DNA from: Gracilaria vermiculophylla
Lineage: Eukaryota > Rhodophyta > Florideophyceae > Gracilariales > Gracilariaceae
Direction: 5' to 3'
Assembly: GCA_019155205.2 (NCBI GenBank)
Contig: JAHNZQ020000092.1
Span: 530,131-567,864 of the forward strand
DNA length: 37,734 nucleotides
Within the stretch, counting starts at the first letter, position 1. Each line of letters begins with the position of its first letter. The notes under the pieces are model-generated. The model was not told the DNA's origin. It did no database searches and saw only the letters and a program-made list of their open reading frames with translations. This document shows positions 19,996 through 28,443 of this stretch, one piece after another. The translations under genes were made by a program, and so were the position numbers.

Positions 19996-21675
19996 ATGTC
20001 GTCCCGCCTCTCCCTCCACGACTGCACCATCTCCATCCGCATCCCGACGCCGCCCTCGCCACTTCCCGACTCTCCAGAACAGATCGCCCTGCATTCGCTC
20101 TCCTCCACGCGCGACCAGACTGAGGCCTACATCGGCGAGACTATCTTCCTCCTGCTCACGCTTTCTCCAAAGGAAACCACCGCCACGTCCGAATCGCTTC
20201 AACGCGCAATTGAAACCTGCGACGATCCCTACGTCTACATCGGCGCCTTGCCGCACGCTGCCAGCAGCGAGAAGCCGTCATGCCGTCTGCCCGTCATGCG
20301 AGAGACCGCCTGGCTGCCTTCTGTGCAGGACGGTTCTCCGGTCGTCTGCAAGGCGCTGTGGGTGCTTGTGCGCTCCCCGCCGCAGAGTTCCGACCTCTCG
20401 CGCGCGCTGGCCATGGCCGGCCGGCAGAACATTGTGTTGTCGCTGCGCGAAATGACCGTGCCCAACATGCGAAACTCCAGCGTGTGGGCCACCATCGATC
20501 GCGCCAGCCGTCTCTTTGGCAAGACCGTTGCGCTGTACGCCACTAGGCACATCCTGCTTTCCATGCCCATCGAGATCACGTGCCAATGTGTCAACGTCTC
20601 CTCCAGCCTTGACAAGGCGTTGGTGAGCGTCACTGCGCGCAACTCCACCAGTGATGCGCACATCTCGGTCGTGCCGCCGTACATAAACGTTTCCTCGTCC
20701 CGCGTTGTGCGTGAGGGGGCCGACGTCAACTGTCACGGTCGATCGGCCGCGCTAGACGGACACTACGAATTCGTGCTGCTGACCGACGAGGAAAGCGACG
20801 ACGACAGCACGCTTTCGACCACGCACACCGAGCCAGACATGATACTCACCAAGCAGCAATCCAGCGATTCCACGTCCGAGGACTACGGCCTGTTCATCCC
20901 ATCCTTCAACCACCTTGTTCGACACGCCGCGCGCCTCGGCCCCAGGGAGGTGTACAACTTTGTGTATCGCATTGTGGAGAAGCGCGCTGCGGACGCTGCG
21001 CAAACGGACTCCCAAGACCGCGCCAATCAGCTCGCGCGCCCGGCGCCAAGACCGCCGCAGCTTTCCCTGGACCAGTGCATTCAGACGAGCGTGGCAGTGG
21101 CGTGGAACTGTTCCCCCGAGCAAGAGGGAAACCTGGGCCTGTACATCAAGGAGAACGTTTCGCGGCAAATGTCATCTGGCGGCGTTCTTGCGGCTGGGAA
21201 ACGGAGTACCGTCGCGGTGCACGTCACGAGCATAAATTGGCGCCCACCGGCGCTGCTGAGGTCGATCATCGTGTCTTTCAGCAGCCCCGAAAGGGTGGTT
21301 GTGGGGAGTCGGATTTGCGTGTCTATCAGCGTCTTGAATCAGATGGACCGGAATTTGAACCATGTCAAGGTGAAGCTTCAGCAGGACGCAGGGACGTACG
21401 AGTTGCTGGCTTTGCGAACTGTCATTGTGGTTGGAGATATCCTAGCCGGGTGCGAGACGAGCCTCCAGGTGCCGTGCGTGGCGCTGAATACTGGGACGTT
21501 GAGCTTTGGCAAGGTCTGTGTCGTGGACGAGCAGGGAGACGTGTGGGCGTCGGAAAGCGATTTTCGCGTCGTTGTCGAAGACGAACGTCGCGCTTCTACG
21601 CTCGGGGCGGACAACGATGCGGCACAAACCATTTCCACCGTTCCGGCCGAGGCCGTAGTATCGGTCCAAGACTAA
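19996..21675 (+). CDS. Conserved-looking beta-sandwich protein, possibly TRAPP-related
   Basis: An uninterrupted 559-residue frame with good mixed composition; I do not recognise it with certainty. Near the N-terminus is AYIGETIFLLLTLSP (44-58). Strand-rich segments follow (IVLSLREMTV, MPIEITCQCVNVSSSLDKALVSV), then an acidic Ser/Thr-rich insert (DEESDDDSTLS) and a C-terminal block (about 415-535) with alternating hydrophobic strands: LRSIIVSF, VGSRICVSISVLNQ, VKVKLQ, LRTVIVVGDILAG. This pattern is that of immunoglobulin-like or adaptin-ear-like sandwiches. The 'YxGET' start and sandwich order resemble TRAPPC14 (C7orf43), a TRAPP-II-associated protein, and more loosely TRAPPC13. That resemblance is from memory and weak. 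There is no signal peptide or membrane helix. It is head-to-head with Sm F, and a polyadenylation signal lies 97 bp after the stop. Confidence 0.85.
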   Translation: MSSRLSLHDCTISIRIPTPPSPLPDSPEQIALHSLSSTRDQTEAYIGETIFLLLTLSPKETTATSESLQRAIETCDDPYVYIGALPHAASSEKPSCRLPVMRETAWLPSVQDGSPVVCKALWVLVRSPPQSSDLSRALAMAGRQNIVLSLREMTVPNMRNSSVWATIDRASRLFGKTVALYATRHILLSMPIEITCQCVNVSSSLDKALVSVTARNSTSDAHISVVPPYINVSSSRVVREGADVNCHGRSAALDGHYEFVLLTDEESDDDSTLSTTHTEPDMILTKQQSSDSTSEDYGLFIPSFNHLVRHAARLGPREVYNFVYRIVEKRAADAAQTDSQDRANQLARPAPRPPQLSLDQCIQTSVAVAWNCSPEQEGNLGLYIKENVSRQMSSGGVLAAGKRSTVAVHVTSINWRPPALLRSIIVSFSSPERVVVGSRICVSISVLNQMDRNLNHVKVKLQQDAGTYELLALRTVIVVGDILAGCETSLQVPCVALNTGTLSFGKVCVVDEQGDVWASESDFRVVVEDERRASTLGADNDAAQTISTVPAEAVVSVQD

Positions 21676-22226
21676 CTTTTCTTTTTTTTTTTTTCCCCTG
21701 CTTTTCTTGACAAACTTGGCTAATGCGGTTGTCAAAGATTGCATAATGGCAGAGTTGCGCTGCCCCATGCTAATAAACTAGACTAACATTAACGTTGTCA
21801 ACTGCGAGGGCGAAGGGGATTAGGCGATGCGCCGCTTCACCGCAGTCTTTGACAGGGTGGGCTTGCGTACCGCCAACCGAGCGACCGCATCGCCATGCCT
21901 ACGTACGTACACTTTGGTATGCATGAAAGCGCGAACACCGCAGTTTACGACGTAAGAGCGCCATGTCCGTCTGCACGCCTTCGCTCAGCGCCAAACGTTG
22001 CCTTCTCGAAAAGGCAGCTCGAAACGGCCGCGCCGCGCAGTGCGGCAGCCCTCAGCGCGCGCGCGCGGACATTCAGCAAAAAAAAAAAAAAAAGCGGCAG
22101 CAGCGCGCGCCGCGCGGTGCGCGCCACAGCGGCTGGCGCGCGCGCGCGCGCGCTGCGTCAAACGGCGCGCGCGGCGGGCGGCGGCGCCGCGCGCGGGCGG
22201 CGCGGCGCGTTGCGCGGGAAGGCACG
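21676..22226. other. Intergenic region with poly-T, poly-A and CG-repeat tracts
   Basis: It begins with a T-rich tract right after the stop codon (about 21681-21694). A run of about 15 A lies at 22079-22093, then a very CG-rich stretch (CGCGCG runs near 22138-22152) up to the DDRGK1 start codon. The frame upstream of that start stays open back to 21963, but the start at 22227 is preferred because it begins the membrane anchor. No separate gene is seen. Confidence 0.45.
21772..21777 (+). terminator. Polyadenylation signal AATAAA of the 559-residue gene
   Basis: A canonical AATAAA lies 97 bases after the stop codon at 21673-21675, a normal distance for a short 3' UTR. Confidence 0.5.
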
Positions 22227-23159
22227 ATGGCGGCGATGACGCTTGCGGAGGCGCTGCCGCTGCTGGCGCTGCTGGCGCTGCTGGCGTGCCTGGCGGCGGC
22301 CGCGCTGGCCGCGTACGGCGCGGGGCGCCGCGCGGCGGACGGCGACGGGCGCCGCGCGGCGCCCGACGAGCGCGCGCGCGCCGAGCGCGCGGCGCCCGCG
22401 CGCGCGGACGGCGGGGAGGAGGCGCCGGCGCGGCGCCGGCGCGGCGGGCTGGCGCGCATGCGCCGCGCGGCGGCGCAGGCCGCGGCGGGCGGCGCGGCGG
22501 GCGGCGCGGCGGGCGGCGCGGCAGGCGGCGCGGCGGCGGCGGCGGCGGCGGCGCGGCACGGCGAGGAGGGCGGCGCGCGCAAGGGCGGCAAGAAGAAGGA
22601 GGCGCGGCGCGAGGCGAAGCGCGAGGCGCAGCAGGCGCGGCAGGCGGCGCTGGAGCGCGAGCGCGAGCGCGAGGCGGAGCGCGAGCAGCTGCGGCGCGAG
22701 GAGGAGGAGGCGGCCGAGGCGGAACGCGAGGAGCGCGAGCGCGAGCGGCGCGAGGCGGCCGAGCAGGAGGAGAAGCGCAAGGAGGAGGAGTACCAGAGCT
22801 GGAGGCACCTCATCTCGGTGGCGGACGAGGGCGAGCAGGCGCAGCAGCTGGAAGAAGAGAACGAGGGCCTGCTTGAGAGGTTTTGCGCGGCGGTGCGCGA
22901 GGAAAAGGTGGTGGTTTTGGAGGAGCTTGCGGGGCGGTTTGCAATGAGGACGGAAGACGTGATCGACCGACTGACGACGCTGGAGCAAAGCGGGGAGCTA
23001 AGCGGGTTCTTTGACGACCGTGGCAAGTTTGTGTATGTGTCAAGGGAGGAGATGGAGCAGGTTGCTCGGTTTATTGAACGAAGGGGGCGTATCAGTATTG
23101 AGGAGTTGGCGTCAGAGAGCAGTCGTTTGCTGCAGCTAGACGGCAGCGTGGGTGCATGA
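22227..23159 (+). CDS. DDRGK1: DDRGK domain-containing protein 1 (UFMylation regulator, ER membrane)
   Basis: DDRGK1 (UFBP1, C20orf116) is an ER-anchored substrate and adaptor of the UFM1 ligase UFL1, acting in ER stress and ribosome UFMylation. The 310-residue protein starts with a Leu/Ala-rich membrane anchor (about 8-30). A Gly/Ala-rich low-complexity part with GGAA repeats follows (about 85-112), then a long charged Arg/Glu coiled coil (about 120-195). The C-terminal winged-helix/PCI-like domain holds the signature FFDDRGKFVYVS (DDRGK at 263-267). ATG 22227 is the first that places the hydrophobic anchor at the N-terminus, as in animal and plant members. The last residues (SSRLLQLDG) are weakly like the family's end. 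No intron is needed. Composition is extremely GC-rich, and the Gly/Ala tracts probably follow from that. Confidence 0.93.
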   Translation: MAAMTLAEALPLLALLALLACLAAAALAAYGAGRRAADGDGRRAAPDERARAERAAPARADGGEEAPARRRRGGLARMRRAAAQAAAGGAAGGAAGGAAGGAAAAAAAARHGEEGGARKGGKKKEARREAKREAQQARQAALEREREREAEREQLRREEEEAAEAEREERERERREAAEQEEKRKEEEYQSWRHLISVADEGEQAQQLEEENEGLLERFCAAVREEKVVVLEELAGRFAMRTEDVIDRLTTLEQSGELSGFFDDRGKFVYVSREEMEQVARFIERRGRISIEELASESSRLLQLDGSVGA

Positions 23160-23675
23160 GCGACAGGCGCGGTGTGAGCGTTTGATATAAAAAAGGCGAA
23201 CCATGAGAGGTTGATTGATTACATGTGAGGCGGTGACGTGCCAGAGAGGCGCATGACTGCATCGGCGACGATGACTTGCGCGGAGCGGAGAATATGACAG
23301 ATACAGCGGAGAAGAGGAGGAAGAGGGCGGTGAGAGGGGGTAGAGAGCTGAGGGGAGGGCGAAGGGAGGTGCAGCTGAAAGCACGCAATCAAAAGTGCGC
23401 GCGCATGACAACAGATGGTGCGTTTGGCGTGTGCCACATGGGGGCCGGCGCGAAGCAGGCGTGAGTGGGTGCGCAATGCATGCGCGTGCGTGCGCACTTG
23501 GGAAGGCGCGCACGCACGGGGGTGCAACAAAGACCAAGTGTGCGGAGCGATGCGCGGCGCGGCGATGGGCGCTTCAAAACAGGCGACGACGGCGACGACA
23601 TGGGCGTGCGGCGACGCGGGGGCGGAGCGGGGCGCGACGGGCACGCACAGGGGCGTGGCGACGCGGGTGGCGCAG
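23160..23675. other. Convergent 3' region, DDRGK1 / PNRC-like gene
   Basis: The two genes end toward each other, and this 516-bp interval holds both 3' flanks. It is GC-rich with purine runs (GAGGAGGAAGAGGG near 23310) on the plus strand. I see no gene, RNA or canonical AATAAA. Confidence 0.4.
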
Positions 23676-24164
23676 TCACACGGTGCCGGCGACGGCCTTG
23701 GGGCGCACAAAGGTGGGCAGGGGGAGGCGGGCGGGCGGCGGGCTCGCGGTCTCGAAGGAGAGGCCGGCAAACTTGGTGGCGGCGGCGGCGGCAGCAGCGG
23801 CGGCGGCCACTGCGGCGGACGGGGGGGACGGCAGCGACGTCGGGGACGGTGGCGACATCGGGGAGATAGGCGTGGAGGCGGTGGTGGTGGTGGTGGTAGC
23901 GGCGGCGCGCGCGCGGCGGATGCCGGCCGGGGTGAGCAGCGCGGGCGAGCGGCGCGGGGCGGCGACTGCGACGGCAGCGGCGGGGGGAGGGGTGGGGGCG
24001 GGCGACTCGGCGTCCACAAAGAAGCCGGTGGCAGCGTCCCAGCGGCGCACGGCGGGCGGGGTGGCCGGCGAGGCGGCGGGGGCGTTGAACGGCGCGAGCG
24101 CGTCGTTAACGACGTCCTTGCCGGGCACGAAGAAGGGCACGAGCGTTCTGGAGGCGCTGCGCAT
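23676..24164 (-). CDS. Small Pro/Ala-rich protein with C-terminal PNRC-like motif
   Basis: A 162-residue protein starts at ATG 24164-24162, chosen because it begins an ordinary stretch (RTLVPFFVPGKDVVNDALAPF) after a low-complexity leader. It continues with RRWDAATGFFVDAES, then SPALLTPAGIRRARAA, a poly-Thr/Ser-Pro segment and a poly-Ala run. It ends with FAGLSFETASPPPARLPLPTF. That end has the spacing of the short PNRC/EDC1-type motif (aromatic-A-G-x-x-F then S-P-x-P-x-x-L-P-x-P), which in fungi, plants and animals marks intrinsically disordered co-activators of mRNA decapping that bind DCP1. If correct, it would act in the cytoplasm on mRNA decay. Motif resemblance is by eye only. It is divergent from the SPRY gene across the CACGTG array. 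Confidence 0.6.
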   Translation of the reverse strand: MRSASRTLVPFFVPGKDVVNDALAPFNAPAASPATPPAVRRWDAATGFFVDAESPAPTPPPAAAVAVAAPRRSPALLTPAGIRRARAAATTTTTTASTPISPMSPPSPTSLPSPPSAAVAAAAAAAAAATKFAGLSFETASPPPARLPLPTFVRPKAVAGTV

Positions 24165-24379
24165 GGTGGGCGGGGGCGCGTGAGGAAAGGCGGCGGCGGG
24201 GGCGGCAGGTGGGGGAAGGCGGTGGCGAAGGGGTGGGACGGTGGCCGAGGCGGGCGCCACCGCAGCGGGAGACGGGGTGAGGGTTTTTACGCGCGCGCGC
24301 GTGCGCGCGGCGCGCATGCGTGGAAGATGCGCCAACGCGATGAGCTGGCGAAAAACAAGCGGGCGCGCTGACAGCCGCT

Positions 24380-24880
24380 GACAGCGGGCGCCACGTGGGC
24401 ACGTTGGCACGTCGGCGGGCTGGACGGATGGGAGGGGGCGCGGCGGGCGGCAGCGCCACGTGGAAACGTGGCCAGTGGTGGGCGGCTCAGACACGTGGTG
24501 TTGGCGGGAAGAACGTGCTCTGCTGGGCGGACGCGTGTGCGACGTGGGGCCGTGAGGGTCACGTGGTGTTGATGGGGGGAGGCGTGCTGTGCTGGGCGCG
24601 TGTGCGCCATTGGGGCGTCGAAACGTGGCCCATCAGCACACGTGGTGGGGTGTGCGTGCTCGGCTGGGAGGCGGATGGCACGGTGCGACGTGAGGGCGTG
24701 TGGAGACGTGGGCGGCAGAGACACGTGGAGTTGGGCGGCGGCACGTGCTCTGCCGGGCGGACGCGTGTGCGACATTGGGGCGGCGATACGTGGCCAGCAA
24801 GCACACGTGTTGGGGTGTGCGTGCTCGGTTGGGAGGCGGATGGCAGGGGGCGCGGCGAATGGCGGGCGGCAGGCGGCGCG
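24380..24880. promoter_or_regulatory. CACGTG (G-box/E-box) array in a degenerate tandem repeat
   Basis: Eight perfect CACGTG palindromes start at 24392, 24457, 24493, 24560, 24639, 24723, 24742 and 24804. Seven further ACGTG half sites start at 24466, 24513, 24542, 24623, 24688, 24706 and 24788. They sit in imperfect repeats of about 70-85 bp. Two unit types alternate, and one word (TGTGCGTGCT) recurs 165 bp apart at 24651 and 24816. CACGTG is the core bound by bHLH and many bZIP factors in eukaryotes. The array lies between divergent genes starting at 24164 (minus) and 25077 (plus), so it could control both. Regulatory function is inferred. Confidence 0.6.
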
Positions 24881-25025
24881 AAGCGGCGTGGCGGTTGGGC
24901 GGCGCAGCAGAGCGCTGCCACACGCTGCGCGCGACGACACGCTGCGTGCCGCGTCGTCGTTGCCCGCCGCCCTTCAGCAGTGCCGCGCGAGCGCCCTCAA
25001 CAACCGCGCCGCCGCCGCCACCGCT

Positions 25026-25067
<42 letters not shown>
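25026..25067 (+). repeat. Hexanucleotide microsatellite (GACGCC)7
   Basis: Seven perfect copies lie just upstream of the chosen SPRY start codon (25077), and one more copy lies at 25071-25076. It is probably in the 5' leader. If an upstream start is used, it would encode alternating Asp-Ala. Confidence 0.85.
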
Positions 25068-25068
<1 letters not shown>

Positions 25069-25076
25069 TCGACGCC

Positions 25077-26780
25077 ATGACCGCCGCCACCGCCCGCCTG
25101 CGCGCCACGCCGCCGCCCGTGGGCGTGCTGCTGCGCGCGCGCGAGGCGTCGCCCGACGGCGACGCCGCCGCCGCCGCCGCCGCCTCGGCCGCCTTCGACG
25201 CCTCCATCATGCACCGCGCCCTGCCGCCCACGCTGCTGCACATGGTCGTGCAGGTCGACGCGTCGGCCGCCGAGCTCGCCGCCACCTTCTCGCTGCCCGT
25301 CGGCTACGTCGCCGCGCACTGGCTCACCTCGCGCACCCCCGCCACGCTGCCGCAGCCGCGCCCCGCGCCCGCCGCCGCCGCCGCCGGGCCCGCCGCCGCC
25401 GCCGCCGCCGCCGTGCCCTCGGCCGCCGCGCGCGCGCGCGCCGCCGCGGCCGCCGCGGCCGACGCCGCGGCCGCGCGCCAGTTCGCCGTCGCGCTGTGCG
25501 CCAAGCTGCACGCGTACCTGGCGCAGCACGCCGAGCGCGCGGCCGCCGCCGACGGCGGCGCGCCCGGCGGCGCGCGCGCGACCGAGGTGCGCGCGCGCCC
25601 CAGCCGCGCCGCCATGGAGCGCTTCTACGACGAGGCGGCGGCGGTGGCGGCGGCGGTGGCGGCCGCCGCCGCGCCGCCGCCGTCGGCCGCGCCCGACGCG
25701 GCCGACCGCTCGCGCTCCACGCGCTCGTCGCGCTCGCCGGAGTCGCCGGCGTGCGAGGCGGCGCGCGCCGCCAACCAGCAGCTGGTGGCGTCGTCGTGCG
25801 AGGCGGCCGCCACCGTCGCCGCCGCCGCCGCCGTCACCGCCGCCTCCGCCGCCACCGCCGCCACCGCCGCCACCGCCGCCGCCACCGCCGCCGCGGCCGC
25901 GCTGACGGCGGCGGCGGCGCCGTGCCCCACCGCGTGCGGCGCGCTGGGCGCGGCGGCGGCGCGGCGCGCGGCGGGCGCGGCGCAGTGCGCGTTCGACGCG
26001 CGGCGCACGCACGCGCACGTGGCGCTGGAGCAGGACGCGCGCGTGGCGAGCAAGCGCGTGGACAGCCTGTACCGGTGCGCGGCGTACAAGGGGCGGCTGG
26101 ACCGCGCGGCCAACCTGTACACGGAGATGGAGGTGGCGCGGCTGCTGAGCGGCGGGCTGCTGGTGGGGGTGGGGCGCTTCGGCGGCGCGGGCGCGGGCGG
26201 GCGCGACGACGGGGAGCGGCTGGACGGCATGCTGGGCGGCGGGGCGCACAGCGTGGGCTTCCACAGCGACGGGTGGGTGGTGACGGGCGGCGAGTGGCAG
26301 CGGTACGACGCGGCGTTCGGCACGGGCGACGTGGTGTCCATGGTGGTGCGGCTGACGGCGGGGTGTGTGCGGCGCGGCGAGGCGGTGTGGGCGGCGAGCG
26401 AGCTGCACAGCGCGGCGACGTCCAGCGTGAGCACGGCGTCGCCGTCGCAGGGCGGCGGGGCGGCGGTGGCGGGGGCGGGCACGGGGGCGGGGGGGGAGGT
26501 GGGGGCGCAGCGGTGCTCGTGCTCGGTGCAGCTGGCGGTGAACGGGGTGGCGGGGGCGCGCGTGGGCGGGCAGTGGTGCCTGGGGGGCTGGACGTTTGCG
26601 GCGTGCTTGTACCGCAAGGGGCAGGCGGTGCGCGCGCTGTGCTGCCCGCGCGAGTGGCGCTTCTTCGCGCGCGTGGGGTGCGAGATCGAGGCGGTGTGCT
26701 ACCGGCGGGGGAGCGGGGCGGCGCGGCGCAAGGACGCGGCGATGCGCGGCGGCGGCGCGTGCTCGCGCCTCACGCCGTAG
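25077..26780 (+). CDS. SPRY/B30.2-domain protein with Ala-rich N-terminal half
   Basis: The 567-residue protein starts at the first ATG after the microsatellite. Residues 1-100 include LPPTLLHMVVQVDAS and FSLPVGYVAAHWLTS, a possibly folded segment. A long Ala-rich low-complexity part (about 100-310) follows, broken by an acidic/basic stretch. From about 325 a SPRY domain is visible: VDSLYRCAAYKG, LLSGGLLVGVGRFGG (390 region), the hallmark HSVGFHSDGWVV, then GDVVSMVVRL, a Gly/Ala insertion, and CSVQLAVNGV and GGWTFAACLYRKGQAVR. SPRY domains are protein-binding beta sandwiches; the partner cannot be read from sequence. The central insertion (about 440-485) is unusually long. The gene ends 40 bp from the DP stop codon, tail to tail. 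The reverse strand is also open for thousands of bases here, a by-product of GC content. Confidence 0.85.
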   Translation: MTAATARLRATPPPVGVLLRAREASPDGDAAAAAAASAAFDASIMHRALPPTLLHMVVQVDASAAELAATFSLPVGYVAAHWLTSRTPATLPQPRPAPAAAAAGPAAAAAAAVPSAAARARAAAAAAADAAAARQFAVALCAKLHAYLAQHAERAAAADGGAPGGARATEVRARPSRAAMERFYDEAAAVAAAVAAAAAPPPSAAPDAADRSRSTRSSRSPESPACEAARAANQQLVASSCEAAATVAAAAAVTAASAATAATAATAAATAAAAALTAAAAPCPTACGALGAAAARRAAGAAQCAFDARRTHAHVALEQDARVASKRVDSLYRCAAYKGRLDRAANLYTEMEVARLLSGGLLVGVGRFGGAGAGGRDDGERLDGMLGGGAHSVGFHSDGWVVTGGEWQRYDAAFGTGDVVSMVVRLTAGCVRRGEAVWAASELHSAATSSVSTASPSQGGGAAVAGAGTGAGGEVGAQRCSCSVQLAVNGVAGARVGGQWCLGGWTFAACLYRKGQAVRALCCPREWRFFARVGCEIEAVCYRRGSGAARRKDAAMRGGGACSRLTP

Positions 26781-26820
26781 CGCAGCAGCAGTAGGAGTAA
26801 TTTTTGACAAAAGTTGCAGG

Positions 26821-27343
26821 TTAGCAGAGCGCGGGGCGCAGCGGCGCGGCGGCGCGCGGCGCGGCGCGGCGCAGCGCGGCGAGGCGCACGACGACGGCGG
26901 CGTCGTTGATGAGGTGGAACGGCTGGCTGAGCGACAGCACGACGGTGCGCGCGTCGCGCGACGCCTCCAGGCGCAGCTCGCTGGCGGCGCGCGCGCGCAG
27001 CACCACGAAGGGCATGGCGACGGCGCGCGCGCGCTCGCGCGGCGGCGACGGTGGTGGTGGCGAGGGCGAAGGCGAAGGCGAAGGCGAAGGGGGCGGGGCG
27101 GCGCGGTCCAGCAGCGCGCGCAGCAGCGCGCGCTGGCGGCGCAGCGCGGCGCGCTTGGCCGAGATGGAGCGCTTGCTGAGCGCGGCGAGGCGCGCCAGCA
27201 GCACGGCCTGCGCGCGCGGCGGCGCGGCGGCGCGCCACGCCGCGGCGGCCCAGCGCGGCGCGCGCGCGCCGCCGCGCACCAGCCGCAGCGCGCGCAGCAC
27301 CTGCAGCGCGTCGTACATGCGGCGCCGCACGTTGCGCGCCGCC

Positions 27344-27386
<43 letters not shown>

Positions 27387-27666
27387 GGCGCTCGGAGTGG
27401 CGCTCGCGCGCGGACTCGCGCTCGCCGTCGCGCTCGCCGGCGGCGGCGCGCAGCGCGGCGCGCAGCGGGGCGTGCGGCGCGGCGGCGCGCGTGTGCAGTG
27501 CGTGCACGACGCGCAGCGTGATGGCGCGCAGGTTGGTGCTGGAGGCGGCGGCGCCGGCGCCGGCGGCGCCGGCGCGCGCGGCGGCGCGCTGCTGGCGGTT
27601 CTGCGAGCTGCACGTGGGCGCCGTCGGCGCTGCCGCCGGTGGCATGGGCGCTGCCGTGGGGGCCAT
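26821..27666 (-). CDS. DP: Transcription factor DP (E2F dimerisation partner)
   Basis: DP proteins pair with E2F to bind TTSSCGC sites and drive S-phase genes. This one has 281 residues. The winged-helix DNA-binding domain shows its first helix around LRAITLRVVHALHTR and the recognition helix NVRRRMYDALQVL (112-124), where DP has N(I/V)RRRVYDALNVL. A Gly run and charged stretch are inserted between them. After LRALRLVRG come a coiled-coil dimerisation segment (LSKRSISAKRAALRRQRALLRALL) and the DP-specific C-terminal domain: MPFVVLRA, then FHLINDAAVVVRLA, matching DP's LPFIIV and F-x-x-HDD. The start is ATG 27666-27664; the frame is open further upstream but has no ATG. Many positions have drifted to Ala and Arg under GC pressure. 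It is divergent from the pseudokinase-Sel1 gene. Confidence 0.85.
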
Positions 27667-27680
27667 GGGCGGCGGCGCGG

Positions 27681-27724
<44 letters not shown>

Positions 27725-28443
27725 TTATGGGCGCGGCACGCGCGGGCGCGGGCGGGGCGCGCGAGCAATGGGCGCGGCGGCGGTTGGTGGCGTGGCGCGG
27801 CGCGCGAGCAATGGGCGCGGGCGGCGGTTGGTCAGCGCGTTTTGGCAGCAGACGGGAGCGTGTCGGGCGCGCCGTGGGTGTGGCTCGCCAGGAGCGCGGC
27901 AGCTGCGGCGTGCGCCTGCGCGCGCACGCCGCGCCCGCCGCCGCCCGACTGTGAAACGTTGGATAACAGTTGGCTCCAAACGAGCTGTGCGGCGGTGTGA
28001 TGCTGAAAGGCGGTGCCCCGCTGTAATGCGCACACCTCGCAGGCACCTTCGTGACGGCGCATGTCCAAGCACATGCGCTGCGCCACATGCATCTCTGTAA
28101 GCACACGCACACGCGCACACCGTGGCCAGCCGGCGCGCAAACCCATTCGCCGCACGGCGCCGGAGCGCACCGCGCGCACCAACGCCATTTTGCTGCTCCC
28201 ACCGAGTGTCCACGCGTAACGCACCTTACGTGACAAAGTTCCCATGTGCGTCGTGTACTGCACTTTAAAGTTGCTCTGTGCGTCCTCGACGACGGCGCAC
28301 CCCTACGCACGCCCCACGCGCACACCACCCACCACCACCGCCGCCCCAAGCGGCTCTGCCTCGCAGTGCCCCCTGCACCTCCGCGCCTGCACGCGCCGCG
28401 CCCCCGTGTTCAACGCGTGCTTAGCCCCCCCTCCCCACGCCCC
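27667..28443. promoter_or_regulatory. Divergent promoter region, DP / pseudokinase-Sel1 gene
   Basis: The 777 bp between the two start codons include a (GGC)n run at about 27682-27723. They also include two near-identical copies, 43 bp apart, of a segment containing GCGAGCAATGGGCGCGG (starting 27761 and 27804) followed by GGCGGCGGTTGGT. The copies carry GGGCGCGG, which resembles half of an E2F site, so DP self-control is conceivable but unproven. From about 27950 the sequence is less GC-rich. No separate gene is seen. Confidence 0.45.

Noticed and set aside
24633..28349. A minus-strand frame open for about 1,240 codons across the SPRY and DP genes
   Set aside because: It is antisense to the SPRY gene, which has a recognisable domain, and runs in a different frame from DP. 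Its product is Arg/Ala/Pro low complexity without motifs, as expected where GC content removes stop codons.
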